A DNA stretch of 64,000 nt. It comes from Bacteroidaceae bacterium. GTDB taxonomy: Bacteria; Bacteroidota; Bacteroidia; Bacteroidales; Bacteroidaceae. Below the pieces are notes generated by a model. That model saw only the letters and a list, made by a program, of their open reading frames with translations. It was not told the origin of the DNA and made no database searches. The position numbers and the translations under genes were made by a program. Below, one piece after another: positions 19,712 through 28,922 of the stretch; the first letter of the stretch is position 1, and each line of letters starts with the position of its first letter. The DNA lies in the NCBI GenBank assembly GCA_017560945.1, contig JAFZDY010000011.1, positions 23,000 through 86,999 of the forward strand. The letters run 5' to 3'.

Positions 19712-21385
19712 ATGTTGAAAATTACACGAGCAGTTGCCATATTCGGTATGGCAATAGTGTCTGTGAGCCTTGGAGCACAGCAGAATGTCACTTTGAATGG
19801 AAGCATTCAGAGTGACATTTTGTTGCCTCAAGAGGACGAAGCGATAGGCACAAAGTATGACTCTAAATCCAATTTCTTGACCAATACGTATGCTGACCTC
19901 TCTTTGCGTAGTCAATGGGTGGAGGCTGGTGCACGTTTGGAGTTTATGGAGTATCCGCTTCCTGGTTTTGAACGCGATTTCCAAGGTTGGGGTATTCCTA
20001 ACCTGTATGTGAAGGGAAGACTCGGAAATGGTTGGGAAGTAACACTTGGTGACTTCTACGATCAGTTCGGTAGTGGATTCATCTTCCGCGCTTACGAAGA
20101 GCGTAGTCTTGGCATTGATAACTCCATTCGTGGTCTTCGTCTAAATGTGTCAGCCATTGATGGGTTGAACTTGAAGGTTTTGGGTGGATTGCAGCGCCGT
20201 TATTGGAGTTGGGATGAAGCAGCTTCAATTGGAGGAGCCGATGCCGAGTTGAATATCGACCATTTCAGTACTAAAATGCAAGACAAGGGCATCAACTGGA
20301 TGGTGGGTGCTTCATTTGTTGCCAAACAGGAGGAAGATGAGATGATAATGTTGAATCCTGTACAACGTTTGAATCTTCCTGAGATGGTAACTGCCTTTGA
20401 TGTACGCAGCCGTTACCAGCAGGGTAACTACAGCTTTATGGCCGAATATGCTATGAAAAGTCAAGACCCCTCATTCGACAATGGTTACATTTACAAGAAG
20501 GGTAATGCCTTGATGTTGTCAGGTTCATATTCAAAGCGTGGTATGAGTGCGTTGGTGCAAGCTAAGCGTAGCGAGGATATGTCTTTCCGTAGTCGTCGCT
20601 CGGTGAATGGTACCAGTGGATTCCTCAACCATATGCCTGCATTTGCTTATCAGCACACTTATGCATTGGCAGCCCTTTATCCTTATGCTACTCAGATGGC
20701 AAATGGTGAGTGGGCTATGCAGGGTGAGTTTGGCTATACCTTCAAACGTAATACTCTTTTGGGAGGTAAGTATGGCACAGGTCTCAAGTTGAACATTAGC
20801 TACATTCGTGCAATCGATTGTGAACCTGTGACCGATGGCAAGTTGATGGGTACTGATGGTTATACATCATCATTCTTTAAGTTTGGTGACGAGACATACT
20901 ATCAAGATATTAATCTCCAGTTAGAGAAAAAAATCTCCAGTGCCTTCAAATTAAATTTGATGTACATGAACCAACGTTACAACCAAGGAGTGATTGAAGG
21001 ACACGGAGGAATGATTAATTCTAATATCTTTGTAGGAGAGGGAAAATATCAATTCAATAAGAAATTGACCTTGCGTGGTGAAATGCAATATTTAGGTACT
21101 TCACACGAGAGTGGCGATTGGATGTTTGGCTTGCTCGAACTCTCAGTTCTTCCTTATTTGATGTTTACGGTGAGTGATATGTATGGAAAGCCCGCCATCA
21201 ACGGAGGACTTGAGTATGGTGAAAAGGAGCATTACTATATGACTTCAGTCACCTTTAATTACGATGCTCATCGCATTATGGCCGGTTATGGTCGTACACG
21301 TGCTGGATACAACTGTTCAGGTGGTGTTTGTCGCTACGTACCTGCCAGCAAGGGCGTGAATATTTCATATAACTATAGTTTTTAA
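19712..21385 (+). CDS. DUF6029 family outer-membrane beta-barrel protein
   Basis: 557 residues with a signal peptide (MLKITRAVAIFGMAIVSVSLGAQ). The mature protein begins QNVTLNGSIQSDILLPQEDE and continues with many alternating amphipathic strands rich in aromatic residues, ending with an aromatic terminal strand (GVNISYNYSF), as expected for an outer-membrane barrel. The segments DFYDQFGSGFIFRAYEERSLGIDNSIRG (about residues 113-140) fit the DUF6029 family as I recall it. The function is unknown. It ends 3 bases before the Omp28 lipoprotein gene and is probably co-transcribed with it and with the upstream thioredoxin gene. Confidence 0.8.
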   Translation: MLKITRAVAIFGMAIVSVSLGAQQNVTLNGSIQSDILLPQEDEAIGTKYDSKSNFLTNTYADLSLRSQWVEAGARLEFMEYPLPGFERDFQGWGIPNLYVKGRLGNGWEVTLGDFYDQFGSGFIFRAYEERSLGIDNSIRGLRLNVSAIDGLNLKVLGGLQRRYWSWDEAASIGGADAELNIDHFSTKMQDKGINWMVGASFVAKQEEDEMIMLNPVQRLNLPEMVTAFDVRSRYQQGNYSFMAEYAMKSQDPSFDNGYIYKKGNALMLSGSYSKRGMSALVQAKRSEDMSFRSRRSVNGTSGFLNHMPAFAYQHTYALAALYPYATQMANGEWAMQGEFGYTFKRNTLLGGKYGTGLKLNISYIRAIDCEPVTDGKLMGTDGYTSSFFKFGDETYYQDINLQLEKKISSAFKLNLMYMNQRYNQGVIEGHGGMINSNIFVGEGKYQFNKKLTLRGEMQYLGTSHESGDWMFGLLELSVLPYLMFTVSDMYGKPAINGGLEYGEKEHYYMTSVTFNYDAHRIMAGYGRTRAGYNCSGGVCRYVPASKGVNISYNYSF

Positions 21386-21388
21386 ACG

Positions 21389-22168
21389 ATGATGAAGAGA
21401 CCCTATATATATATAATAGGTATAGTAGCCGCACTTTTTGCTGCTTGTGAGAATATCCCCGAGAGCGAACGATTCATCGAGGTCGAGGGTGTGAATGCTC
21501 AACGAGTTGTGTTGTTGGAAGACTATACAGGACAGGCATGCGTTAATTGTCCTAATGCACATGAAGTGGCTACTGAATTGCATGAAGAGTACCACAATAA
21601 CCTCATTGTAGTAGCTATGCATGCAGGTGCGCAGTCTATTGCAGCACCGACTGGATTGAAACAACCTGAGGGTGACGAGTATGCTGACCATTATATGGTG
21701 AAGACTTATCCCAATGGTATGGTTAATCGTCGAGGAGATTTGAAGGAATATACTTCTTGGGGATCTTCGGTTTACGAAGAGATTAAACGTGAATCACAAT
21801 TGAATATCTCTGTTGAGGCTTCTGTGGCCGATGGCAAGTTGGATGTGAAGACCGATTTGTTAGCCTTGGAGGCTTTGCAGGGCAAATTGCAGTTGTGGGT
21901 AATAGAGGATAGTATTGTAACTTTCCAGGTATCTCATTCAGGAATGAATCCTCAGTATGTTCACAACCATGTTTTCCGCGATGCTATCAATGGTACATGG
22001 GGTGAAGAGGTTGCATTGACCTTGGGTGAACAGAAAATTATGGAATGTAATAACTTTGAATTGAATACTGCATGGAAACCCGAAAATCTTTCAGTAGTGG
22101 CTTTTGTGTACAATGACAACGATGGCGTGTTGCAAGCAACTCAATGCAAAGTGACTGTTGGTGAATAA
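21389..22168 (+). CDS. Omp28-related lipoprotein with CxxC
   Basis: 259 residues. A lipoprotein signal (AALFAAC, lipidated C20) is followed by an Omp28-like domain with RVVLLEDYTGQACVNCPNAHEVA (C51, C54). Omp28 is a surface lipoprotein family of Porphyromonas and relatives. The central thioredoxin-like part is followed by a beta-rich domain with VHNHVFRDAING. The start has two adjacent ATG codons (21389 and 21392); either is possible. It lies tightly between the DUF6029 gene and a sorting-tail protein gene and probably belongs to the same operon. Confidence 0.85.
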   Translation: MMKRPYIYIIGIVAALFAACENIPESERFIEVEGVNAQRVVLLEDYTGQACVNCPNAHEVATELHEEYHNNLIVVAMHAGAQSIAAPTGLKQPEGDEYADHYMVKTYPNGMVNRRGDLKEYTSWGSSVYEEIKRESQLNISVEASVADGKLDVKTDLLALEALQGKLQLWVIEDSIVTFQVSHSGMNPQYVHNHVFRDAINGTWGEEVALTLGEQKIMECNNFELNTAWKPENLSVVAFVYNDNDGVLQATQCKVTVGE

Positions 22169-22190
22169 TAATAATAAAATCAGATAATCT

Positions 22191-22907
22191 ATGAGGAAAA
22201 TCTTTACTCTTTTGGCTGCCATGGTGTGCAGCTTCGCTTCTTTTGCTCAAGATATTCAACTTGAGACAAAGGATGGACAAGTGATTGAGAATGGTTCTAC
22301 AGTAACCATTCATGGTGAGATGGAGGACATGATGATTTGGGGACAGTTTAATTCCAATCTTCATGTACGTAACTTGACTGATAAGAAACAGGGGGTATAT
22401 GCTACAATGAAGGTTGTCAGTGGTACTTCACAGATTTGCTGGGGTGGTTCATGTGTACCCGTGATGGTAGGCAATAGTCACACTACAGGAATGGGAGTTG
22501 TTGATGCCGAATCTTCATCAAGCCTATTGATTGAGACTTTGGTGATGGATGCAGATTATATGAATGCAATCGTATCTTGCACTATTGAAATTACTGTATG
22601 GACAGATAAGAATCCCGACCAAAAGGTTTCTGCTACAGTAACTTACACTAACGATCCTGCTTCAGGAATCGAAAGCACAGAGGTGAATTCTCCTGTGGTA
22701 TATACGAAGGATAATGTTTTGTATTGCAATGCTGCTGCCAATGCTCAGTTGCAGGTTTACAATGTGGCTGGTAATTTGTGCAAGAACATTCGTATGACAA
22801 GCGAATCAGAAAGTCTTTCTTTGGAAGGCTTGAACAAGGGCATTTATATCTACCGTGTATTGGAGGCCGGTAAGTCTGCCGTGAGCGGTAAGTTCTTGGT
22901 AAAGTAA
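22191..22907 (+). CDS. Small secreted protein with type IX sorting tail
   Basis: 238 residues: signal peptide (MRKIFTLLAAMVCSFASFAQ), a beta-sandwich-like middle with QICWGGSCVPV (two cysteines that may form a disulfide), and a C-terminal sorting tail of about 65 residues (NAQLQVYNVAGN … GIYIYRVLEAGK … GKFLVK). The pattern matches type A tails recognised by the type IX system. It is expected to cross the outer membrane through SprA. The function of the middle domain is not recognisable. It follows the Omp28 gene by 22 bases and precedes susC by 51. Confidence 0.78.
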   Translation: MRKIFTLLAAMVCSFASFAQDIQLETKDGQVIENGSTVTIHGEMEDMMIWGQFNSNLHVRNLTDKKQGVYATMKVVSGTSQICWGGSCVPVMVGNSHTTGMGVVDAESSSSLLIETLVMDADYMNAIVSCTIEITVWTDKNPDQKVSATVTYTNDPASGIESTEVNSPVVYTKDNVLYCNAAANAQLQVYNVAGNLCKNIRMTSESESLSLEGLNKGIYIYRVLEAGKSAVSGKFLVK

Positions 22908-22958
22908 TTCGTGACCTTTTTGAATCAAGAAAATAAAAATAGAAATAATATAATCGAG

Positions 22959-25900
22959 ATGAGAAAACAAGTATGTTTGTGGGTTTTGTCCCTCCTTATA
23001 CCTATTGGAGCTTTTGCACAGGTGAAGGCTACGGGTACGGTAATCTCTGGAGAGGATGATTTTCCCATTATTGGTGCTACCGTAGTGTGCAAAGAGAAAC
23101 CGACGGTTGGTGTTGCCACAGATTATGATGGAAATTTCGAAATCGAAGTTCCTGAAGGTGTAAAGACTTTGGTTATTTCATACATGGGTATGAAGAGTCA
23201 GGAAGTTGCTCCTAAAACGGGGTTGAACATCGTACTTATGCCAGAGTCAGAAGTGATTGAAGATGTTGTAGTAACAGGTTTCCAGAAGATTGACCGTAAG
23301 ATGTTTACGGGTGCTGCTCAGAAGGTTACTGCCGAGGAAGCCAAGATTGATGGTGTGGCAGATATCAGCCATTCATTGCAAGGACGTGTGGCCGGTGTGA
23401 CTGTTCAATCAGTATCAGGTACATTCGGTGTGGCTCCTAAGATGCGTGTACGTGCTTCTGCTTCACTTTACGGAAATACTCAACCCTTGTACGTAGTGGA
23501 TGGTGTGATTTTGGAAGATGTACAGGAGATGACTGCTGACGAACTTTCTTCAGGTGATGCTTCTACCATGTTGAGTTCTCGTATCGCAGGTATCAGTGCC
23601 GAGGATATCGAAGATTTCCAGGTATTGATGGATGCTAATGCTGTAGGTCTTTATGGTGCTCGTGCTCGTAATGGTGTGATTGTAATCACCACCAAGCGCG
23701 GTAAGAAGGGACAATCTTCTATGTCATATTCAGGAGAGTTTACCTATCGTTTGCGCCCCTCATATTCGCAATACGACATTATGAATTCACAAGATCAGAT
23801 GTCTGTATATCAGGAAATGAAGCAAAAAGGATGGTTATATCACGCTGACATGTCATCAGGTCGTGTACAGAATGGTGGTAGCTATTTCTTGATGAACGAT
23901 TTGATTTACAAGGGCCAGTTGGCTAATACTCCTCAGTCTATTGCTGCATACGAGCGCAATCTTGAAAAAGTCAATACCGATTGGTTTAAGGAATTGTTCG
24001 AACAGAATGTACAGCAGTATCACAGTTTGAGTATCACTGGTGGTTCTGATAAGAGCGGTTATCGTGCCTCTTTGAGTTATCGTGGTGACCCAGGATGGAC
24101 TAAGGGTAATCAGTTGGATTTGTACACAGCATCGTTCAACTCTACATACGAATTGAGCAAGAATTTGAAGTTTACTATGCTCTCAAATGCTTCATATCGT
24201 AATCAGATGGGTCCTGGTACCGAAGACCGTAACTTGAACGTGGTAACTGGTGAATACGAGCGTGATTTCGATATCAACCCTTATAGCTATGCTGTTTCTA
24301 CCAGCCGTACAATGTCTCCCTATGACCAGAATGGTAATTATCAGTACTATCGTCAATACTATGCTCCTTTCAATATCTTGAGTGAGTTGGAGAACAACAT
24401 CATGGAGATGGAACAGTTTGATGTGAAGTTGCAGGGCGAATTGGAATGGAAGCCTATTCAGGAGTTGACTTTGACTGGTTTGTTGGCATATAGCGCAAAC
24501 GTATTCCAGACTGAACACAAGATTTTCGACGACAGTAACTATGCCAATGCATATCGTGCAGCTGACGATGCTACCATGGCTAGTAGCAACAAGTTCCTCT
24601 ACAAGGATCCTGAGAACCCCGATGCGTTACCCGAGGTGGTAATGAAGGATGGTGGTTTCTATAATACCAAGCGTAACACTATGAACAGTATCTACATGCG
24701 TGCTACTGCCAACTATGATAAGATTATCGGAGAAGATTTCCGTATCAATCCTATGGTGGGTATCGACGTGAAGCGTACTGATCGTACAGCAAATGTCTTC
24801 AATGGTTATGCATTCTCATGGAGTGGAGGTAATTCACCCATGTTGGATTGGCGCATGATGCAGGATTTGCTTGTGAAGGGTGCTGAGTACTATGATTATG
24901 GTGAAGGATATGACCGTCAGGTAGGTATGTTTACCACTGTAGGTATGTCTTTGAAGGATAAGTATACATTGAGTTTGATTGGACGTTACGATGGTTCTAA
25001 CCGTATGGGACGTACTGACAATTCTCGTTGGTTGCCTACTTGGAGTGCCAGTGCCAAGTGGAATCTTTTGGAAGAAGATTTTATGTCAGATAATGAATTG
25101 TTCTCATCTTTGGCACTTCGTGGTTCATATGGTTTGACTGCCGATTTGGGTCCCATTAACAACTCATACGTAATTTACTATTACAATAACACATGGCGTC
25201 CTTTGACCAATCCTAACATGTCTGATGAAGAGCCTTCACTCTACATCAATCAGTTGGCTAACGATGACTTGACTTGGGAAAAGCAGTACGAGTTGAACGT
25301 AGGTTTAGATATGGGCTTCTTGAACGAGCGTATCAGTACCAGCACCAACTTCTATACTCGTAATACATTTGATATGATTGCCCAAACACAAAATTCAGGT
25401 GTCGGTGGACAAGCATGGAAGTGGGGTAACGTAGGTAAAGGTAAAGCATGGGGTGTAGAAACAACCATCACTACTCAGAATGTAGTAAATCGTGACTTTA
25501 ACTGGAGTACCCATTTCACTTTCTCTTACTCAAAGGATAAGGTAACTGAGTTGGATGCTATTTACAATGCTATCGGTATGTGTATGCCCGAAGGTGTACC
25601 TTTGGAAGGTAATGCATTCCATGGTTTGTATTCATATGTATTTGCTGGTTTGTCAGAAGAGGGCTTTCCCATGGTTTACAACCACAATGGAGTGGCTACG
25701 AGCACCGATATTAACTTCCAGGATCGTAACGGACAAGGTTATTTGAAGTACGAGGGTAGTGTTGACCCCTCTGTGACCGGAGGTTTGCGTAACTCTTTCC
25801 GTTGGAAGAATTGGAGTGCTGATATCTTCTTCTCATATCAGTTTGGTAACAAGATTCGTTTGAACTCTGAGTTTGCTTCATCATACAGCGACATGAAGGC

Positions 25901-26282
25901 TATGAGCAAGAGCTTCAACAATCGTTGGATGGTTCCTGGTGACGAGTACAAGACTAATGTACCTGTTATTGCCTCTGTACGTCAGGTATCAACATTTTCA
26001 GGTTTGGAATACGGATATAATGCTTACAACTATTCAGATGTACGTGTAGCAGATGGTGGATTTATTCGTTTGAAGGAGATCGCACTTTCTTACAACTTTA
26101 CTCAGCCTTGGGTGAAGAACATCGGTTTGAACAACTTGAACTGCCGTATGACTGCTTCTAATCTCTGGTTGGTTTACAGCGATTCGAAGTTGAATGGACA
26201 GGATCCCGAATTCGTTCAGTCTGGTGGTGTGGCCATGCCTACTCCCAAGCAGATTACTTTCAAGATTAGTACAAATTTCTAA
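22959..26282 (+). CDS. SusC/RagA family TonB-linked outer-membrane transporter
   Basis: The start is placed at 22959 (MRKQVCLWVLSLLIPIGAFAQ, a clean signal peptide); the open frame from 22911 adds 16 unlikely residues. The result is 1107 residues. A carboxypeptidase-like regulatory domain (about 22-100, GTVISGEDDFPIIGATVVCKE) precedes the plug domain with the SusC hallmarks LQGRVAGVTVQSVSG and PLYVVDGVILED, then GLYGARARNGVIVITTKRG and a large barrel that ends in …ITFKISTNF. With the SusD protein downstream it forms a TonB-dependent import complex. The neighbours (metallopeptidase, DUF4302) suggest peptides rather than glycans; no glycoside hydrolase is nearby. Confidence 0.94.
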   Translation: MRKQVCLWVLSLLIPIGAFAQVKATGTVISGEDDFPIIGATVVCKEKPTVGVATDYDGNFEIEVPEGVKTLVISYMGMKSQEVAPKTGLNIVLMPESEVIEDVVVTGFQKIDRKMFTGAAQKVTAEEAKIDGVADISHSLQGRVAGVTVQSVSGTFGVAPKMRVRASASLYGNTQPLYVVDGVILEDVQEMTADELSSGDASTMLSSRIAGISAEDIEDFQVLMDANAVGLYGARARNGVIVITTKRGKKGQSSMSYSGEFTYRLRPSYSQYDIMNSQDQMSVYQEMKQKGWLYHADMSSGRVQNGGSYFLMNDLIYKGQLANTPQSIAAYERNLEKVNTDWFKELFEQNVQQYHSLSITGGSDKSGYRASLSYRGDPGWTKGNQLDLYTASFNSTYELSKNLKFTMLSNASYRNQMGPGTEDRNLNVVTGEYERDFDINPYSYAVSTSRTMSPYDQNGNYQYYRQYYAPFNILSELENNIMEMEQFDVKLQGELEWKPIQELTLTGLLAYSANVFQTEHKIFDDSNYANAYRAADDATMASSNKFLYKDPENPDALPEVVMKDGGFYNTKRNTMNSIYMRATANYDKIIGEDFRINPMVGIDVKRTDRTANVFNGYAFSWSGGNSPMLDWRMMQDLLVKGAEYYDYGEGYDRQVGMFTTVGMSLKDKYTLSLIGRYDGSNRMGRTDNSRWLPTWSASAKWNLLEEDFMSDNELFSSLALRGSYGLTADLGPINNSYVIYYYNNTWRPLTNPNMSDEEPSLYINQLANDDLTWEKQYELNVGLDMGFLNERISTSTNFYTRNTFDMIAQTQNSGVGGQAWKWGNVGKGKAWGVETTITTQNVVNRDFNWSTHFTFSYSKDKVTELDAIYNAIGMCMPEGVPLEGNAFHGLYSYVFAGLSEEGFPMVYNHNGVATSTDINFQDRNGQGYLKYEGSVDPSVTGGLRNSFRWKNWSADIFFSYQFGNKIRLNSEFASSYSDMKAMSKSFNNRWMVPGDEYKTNVPVIASVRQVSTFSGLEYGYNAYNYSDVRVADGGFIRLKEIALSYNFTQPWVKNIGLNNLNCRMTASNLWLVYSDSKLNGQDPEFVQSGGVAMPTPKQITFKISTNF

Positions 26283-26303
26283 TATAATTCACAATAGAAT
26301 ATA

Positions 26304-27950
26304 ATGAATAAGAGAATGAAATATTGGTTGTGTCTTGCCGTATTGTCCGTTTCGTTTGTTTCTTGCGAAGACTTCTTGGACAAGGATCCGGATAACCGTG
26401 TATATTTGGACACACCTGAATTTATCGAGAATTTGCTTGCTACAGCTTATCCCGAAGCTGATTTCACATTTGCTGAGGCCATGTCTGACTGTTCAGGTGA
26501 CCGTGGTTTGTCTGCAATCATGGATGACCCTGAAATTCAGCAATCTTATTTGTGGGGAAATGTCGTAGAAAAATGGCAGGGAACTCCCGCCTATTATTGG
26601 AACGAGGCTTACAAGGCCATCGCTGCTGCCAACCATGCATTAGAGGCTATCGAGAAGTTCGAGGCAGAGGGTCGTGGTGCAGAGGTTCGCAATGCACGTG
26701 GTGAAGCATTGCTTTGCCGTGCGTATGCTCACTTCATGTTGGCAAATGTCTTCTGTATGCCCTATAATCCCGAAACAGCATCTACAGAGTTGGGAATACC
26801 TTACATTACTAAGCCCGAAACCACACTCAAACCTACTTACGAGCGTGAAACTTTGGAAGAGACCTATCGTCTCATCGAACAGGATTTGGAAGAGGGTTTG
26901 GAACTCTTGCCTGCAAGTTACGAGAAAGCTCCTGCATATCACTTCACTCGTAAGGCTGCTTATGCTTTCGCCTCTCGTTTCTATTTGTGGAAAGGTGGAA
27001 ATGCAAATTTCTTGAAGTCACTTCAGTATGCAAATAAGGTGTTGGGTGATGTGAAGACCGATAATCCCTCAAGTATGTTGCGTCAGATTAACGATCCCAC
27101 AAGTGACTATATGGGTGACTACTATGACGGACAAATGCTCTACACTTCATCTGCTGAGCCTGCAAACCTCCTTTTGGTGGCTGCTGCTTCTAACTTGTAT
27201 TATCAACCCTACTGGCGCTATGGCATGACTGTTGCTATCCGTACCGAGTTGTACAAGGGTGGTATCTTCGGTTATAGCTGGGCTTATCAGACCAGTGGTG
27301 GTTATGACTATGTAATTCACCGTCCCCTTTGGTCATACTACTTCCAACAGGATGGTTTGAATGCCAACTACGGTGTGTTGATTTCATCAGTACCCTTGTT
27401 GACTACTGAAGAGGTGTTGCTCAACCGTGCTGAAGTAAATACTTTGTTAGGAAACTACAATGATGCATTGATTGATATGAACACATTCCTTGCCAATCGT
27501 TTGAACAAGAGCAAGTGGGACGGCAAGCTCATCACTGATGTGGATGTGAAGAATTATTTCGGAATGGATCCTGCGGTTGTAACTACATGGAAAGAGTATA
27601 TTCCTTATTTCCCCTACTTCTGTGACTTCAAGGATGAACAGAACCTCGAAAAGTTTGCTTACATAAACGCTATCTTGACTATGCGTAAGGCAGAGTTCTT
27701 GGGTACAGGTCTTCGTTGGTTCGATGTACGTCGTTATGATATTCCTATCATCCACACATCTGTGACTCATCCTACCGACACATTGAAGTCTGGTGACCGT
27801 CGTCGTGCTTGTCAGATTCCTGACCAGGCTCAGGGTAATGGTATCAAACCCAATCCTACCAACGACATCATTCCCGAGAGTGCAAAGAATGCAGCCATCC
27901 AGCTTCACTCAAACAACTGGGGCATTGTCATTTCTCCTAACAATAAATAA
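26304..27950 (+). CDS. RagB/SusD family nutrient-uptake lipoprotein
   Basis: 548 residues with a lipoprotein signal (SVSFVSCEDFLDKDP; lipidated Cys at about residue 21) followed by the typical D-F-L-D-K-x-P start. The TPR-like helical part has ALLCRAYAHFMLANVFCMPYN, a SusD hallmark. The C-terminal part has MRKAEFLGTGLRWFDVRRYDIP, also typical. It is the extracellular lid of the SusC transporter that precedes it by 21 bases. The ligand cannot be told from sequence. Confidence 0.93.
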   Translation: MNKRMKYWLCLAVLSVSFVSCEDFLDKDPDNRVYLDTPEFIENLLATAYPEADFTFAEAMSDCSGDRGLSAIMDDPEIQQSYLWGNVVEKWQGTPAYYWNEAYKAIAAANHALEAIEKFEAEGRGAEVRNARGEALLCRAYAHFMLANVFCMPYNPETASTELGIPYITKPETTLKPTYERETLEETYRLIEQDLEEGLELLPASYEKAPAYHFTRKAAYAFASRFYLWKGGNANFLKSLQYANKVLGDVKTDNPSSMLRQINDPTSDYMGDYYDGQMLYTSSAEPANLLLVAAASNLYYQPYWRYGMTVAIRTELYKGGIFGYSWAYQTSGGYDYVIHRPLWSYYFQQDGLNANYGVLISSVPLLTTEEVLLNRAEVNTLLGNYNDALIDMNTFLANRLNKSKWDGKLITDVDVKNYFGMDPAVVTTWKEYIPYFPYFCDFKDEQNLEKFAYINAILTMRKAEFLGTGLRWFDVRRYDIPIIHTSVTHPTDTLKSGDRRRACQIPDQAQGNGIKPNPTNDIIPESAKNAAIQLHSNNWGIVISPNNK

Positions 27951-27958
27951 GTAGAATT

Positions 27959-28921
27959 ATGCAGAAAAATCAGATAAAAAGAATCTTTTGGTTGATGCCC
28001 TGTTTGATGTTGGGGTTGTCATCATTCCTCTTTACTGCTTGTGACGAGGACGAGATTAGCGGCTCTGTAATCAATATGCCGGAAACAGATATGTGGGATA
28101 CCACTGAAATTGGTAAGTATATCTATGAGAACTTCACTCAACCCTACAACATTCGCGTGGTGTATCGTTGGGAAGATGGCCGTCAGGATATGGGTAAGAA
28201 CTTGACTCCTGTAAAGGAGGAGAAGATGTTGCCTTTCCTCCAAATGTTGAAGCGTGTATGGATGGATCCGTACATTGAATATTTGGACTCTGCCGATTTC
28301 GCCACTTTTACTATCAAGGAAATGTTGGTAATAGGTTCACCCGCGCTCAATGAGTCAGGAACTGAAACCAAGGGTTTTGCCGAAGGTGGACGTCAAATTT
28401 TACTTTACGACGTGAACAGCCTCTCACCCGAGAATGTGGAAGAGTTTGTAATGTATTTCCACACCATGCATCACGAGTTTGCTCACATCCTTCAGCAGAA
28501 CAATAAGGACTATGACGGTGAATATCGTGTATTGTCAAAGGGATTGTACACCTCTGCTTGGACCAATTCTACCAACGATGGTGCTCGCGAAGAAGGTTTC
28601 ATTACAGCTTATTCAAAGGCTAAGGAAGACGAGGACTTCGTTGAGATTCTCTCAGTGAAACTTGTAAACTCTCCTGCAGCTTGGAACTACTTGATCGACA
28701 ATAAGGTTAAGAGCGATGCTGCTCGCAAGATCATCCGTGAGAAGGAGCGTATCGTAGATGAGTGGATGATGGATGTATGGGGTATCAATATGGACAAGTT
28801 CCAGGATGCCGTTTACAAAGCCATTAAGACTGAGATGGGTTGGCCCGAGGGTAGAGACTACATCCACGATGGAAACTATATTATAGGTGAAATTATTAAC
28901 GGTGAGGTTGAATTGTATTGA
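27959..28921 (+). CDS. Zinc-binding metallopeptidase-like lipoprotein
   Basis: 320 residues; lipoprotein signal (GLSSFLFTACDEDE, Cys at about residue 28). It has the zinc protease motif HEFAH (H172-H176) in the context TMHHEFAHILQQ, followed by TNDGAREEGFITAYS, which probably supplies a further ligand. It matches the putative zinc-binding metallopeptidase family (Peptidase_Mx1 type) found beside SusC/SusD pairs. It is likely a surface endopeptidase or peptide-binding protein that prepares substrate for the SusCD importer. Its stop is 1 base before the DUF4302 start, so the two genes are tightly linked. Confidence 0.86.
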   Translation: MQKNQIKRIFWLMPCLMLGLSSFLFTACDEDEISGSVINMPETDMWDTTEIGKYIYENFTQPYNIRVVYRWEDGRQDMGKNLTPVKEEKMLPFLQMLKRVWMDPYIEYLDSADFATFTIKEMLVIGSPALNESGTETKGFAEGGRQILLYDVNSLSPENVEEFVMYFHTMHHEFAHILQQNNKDYDGEYRVLSKGLYTSAWTNSTNDGAREEGFITAYSKAKEDEDFVEILSVKLVNSPAAWNYLIDNKVKSDAARKIIREKERIVDEWMMDVWGINMDKFQDAVYKAIKTEMGWPEGRDYIHDGNYIIGEIINGEVELY

Positions 28922-28922
28922 T

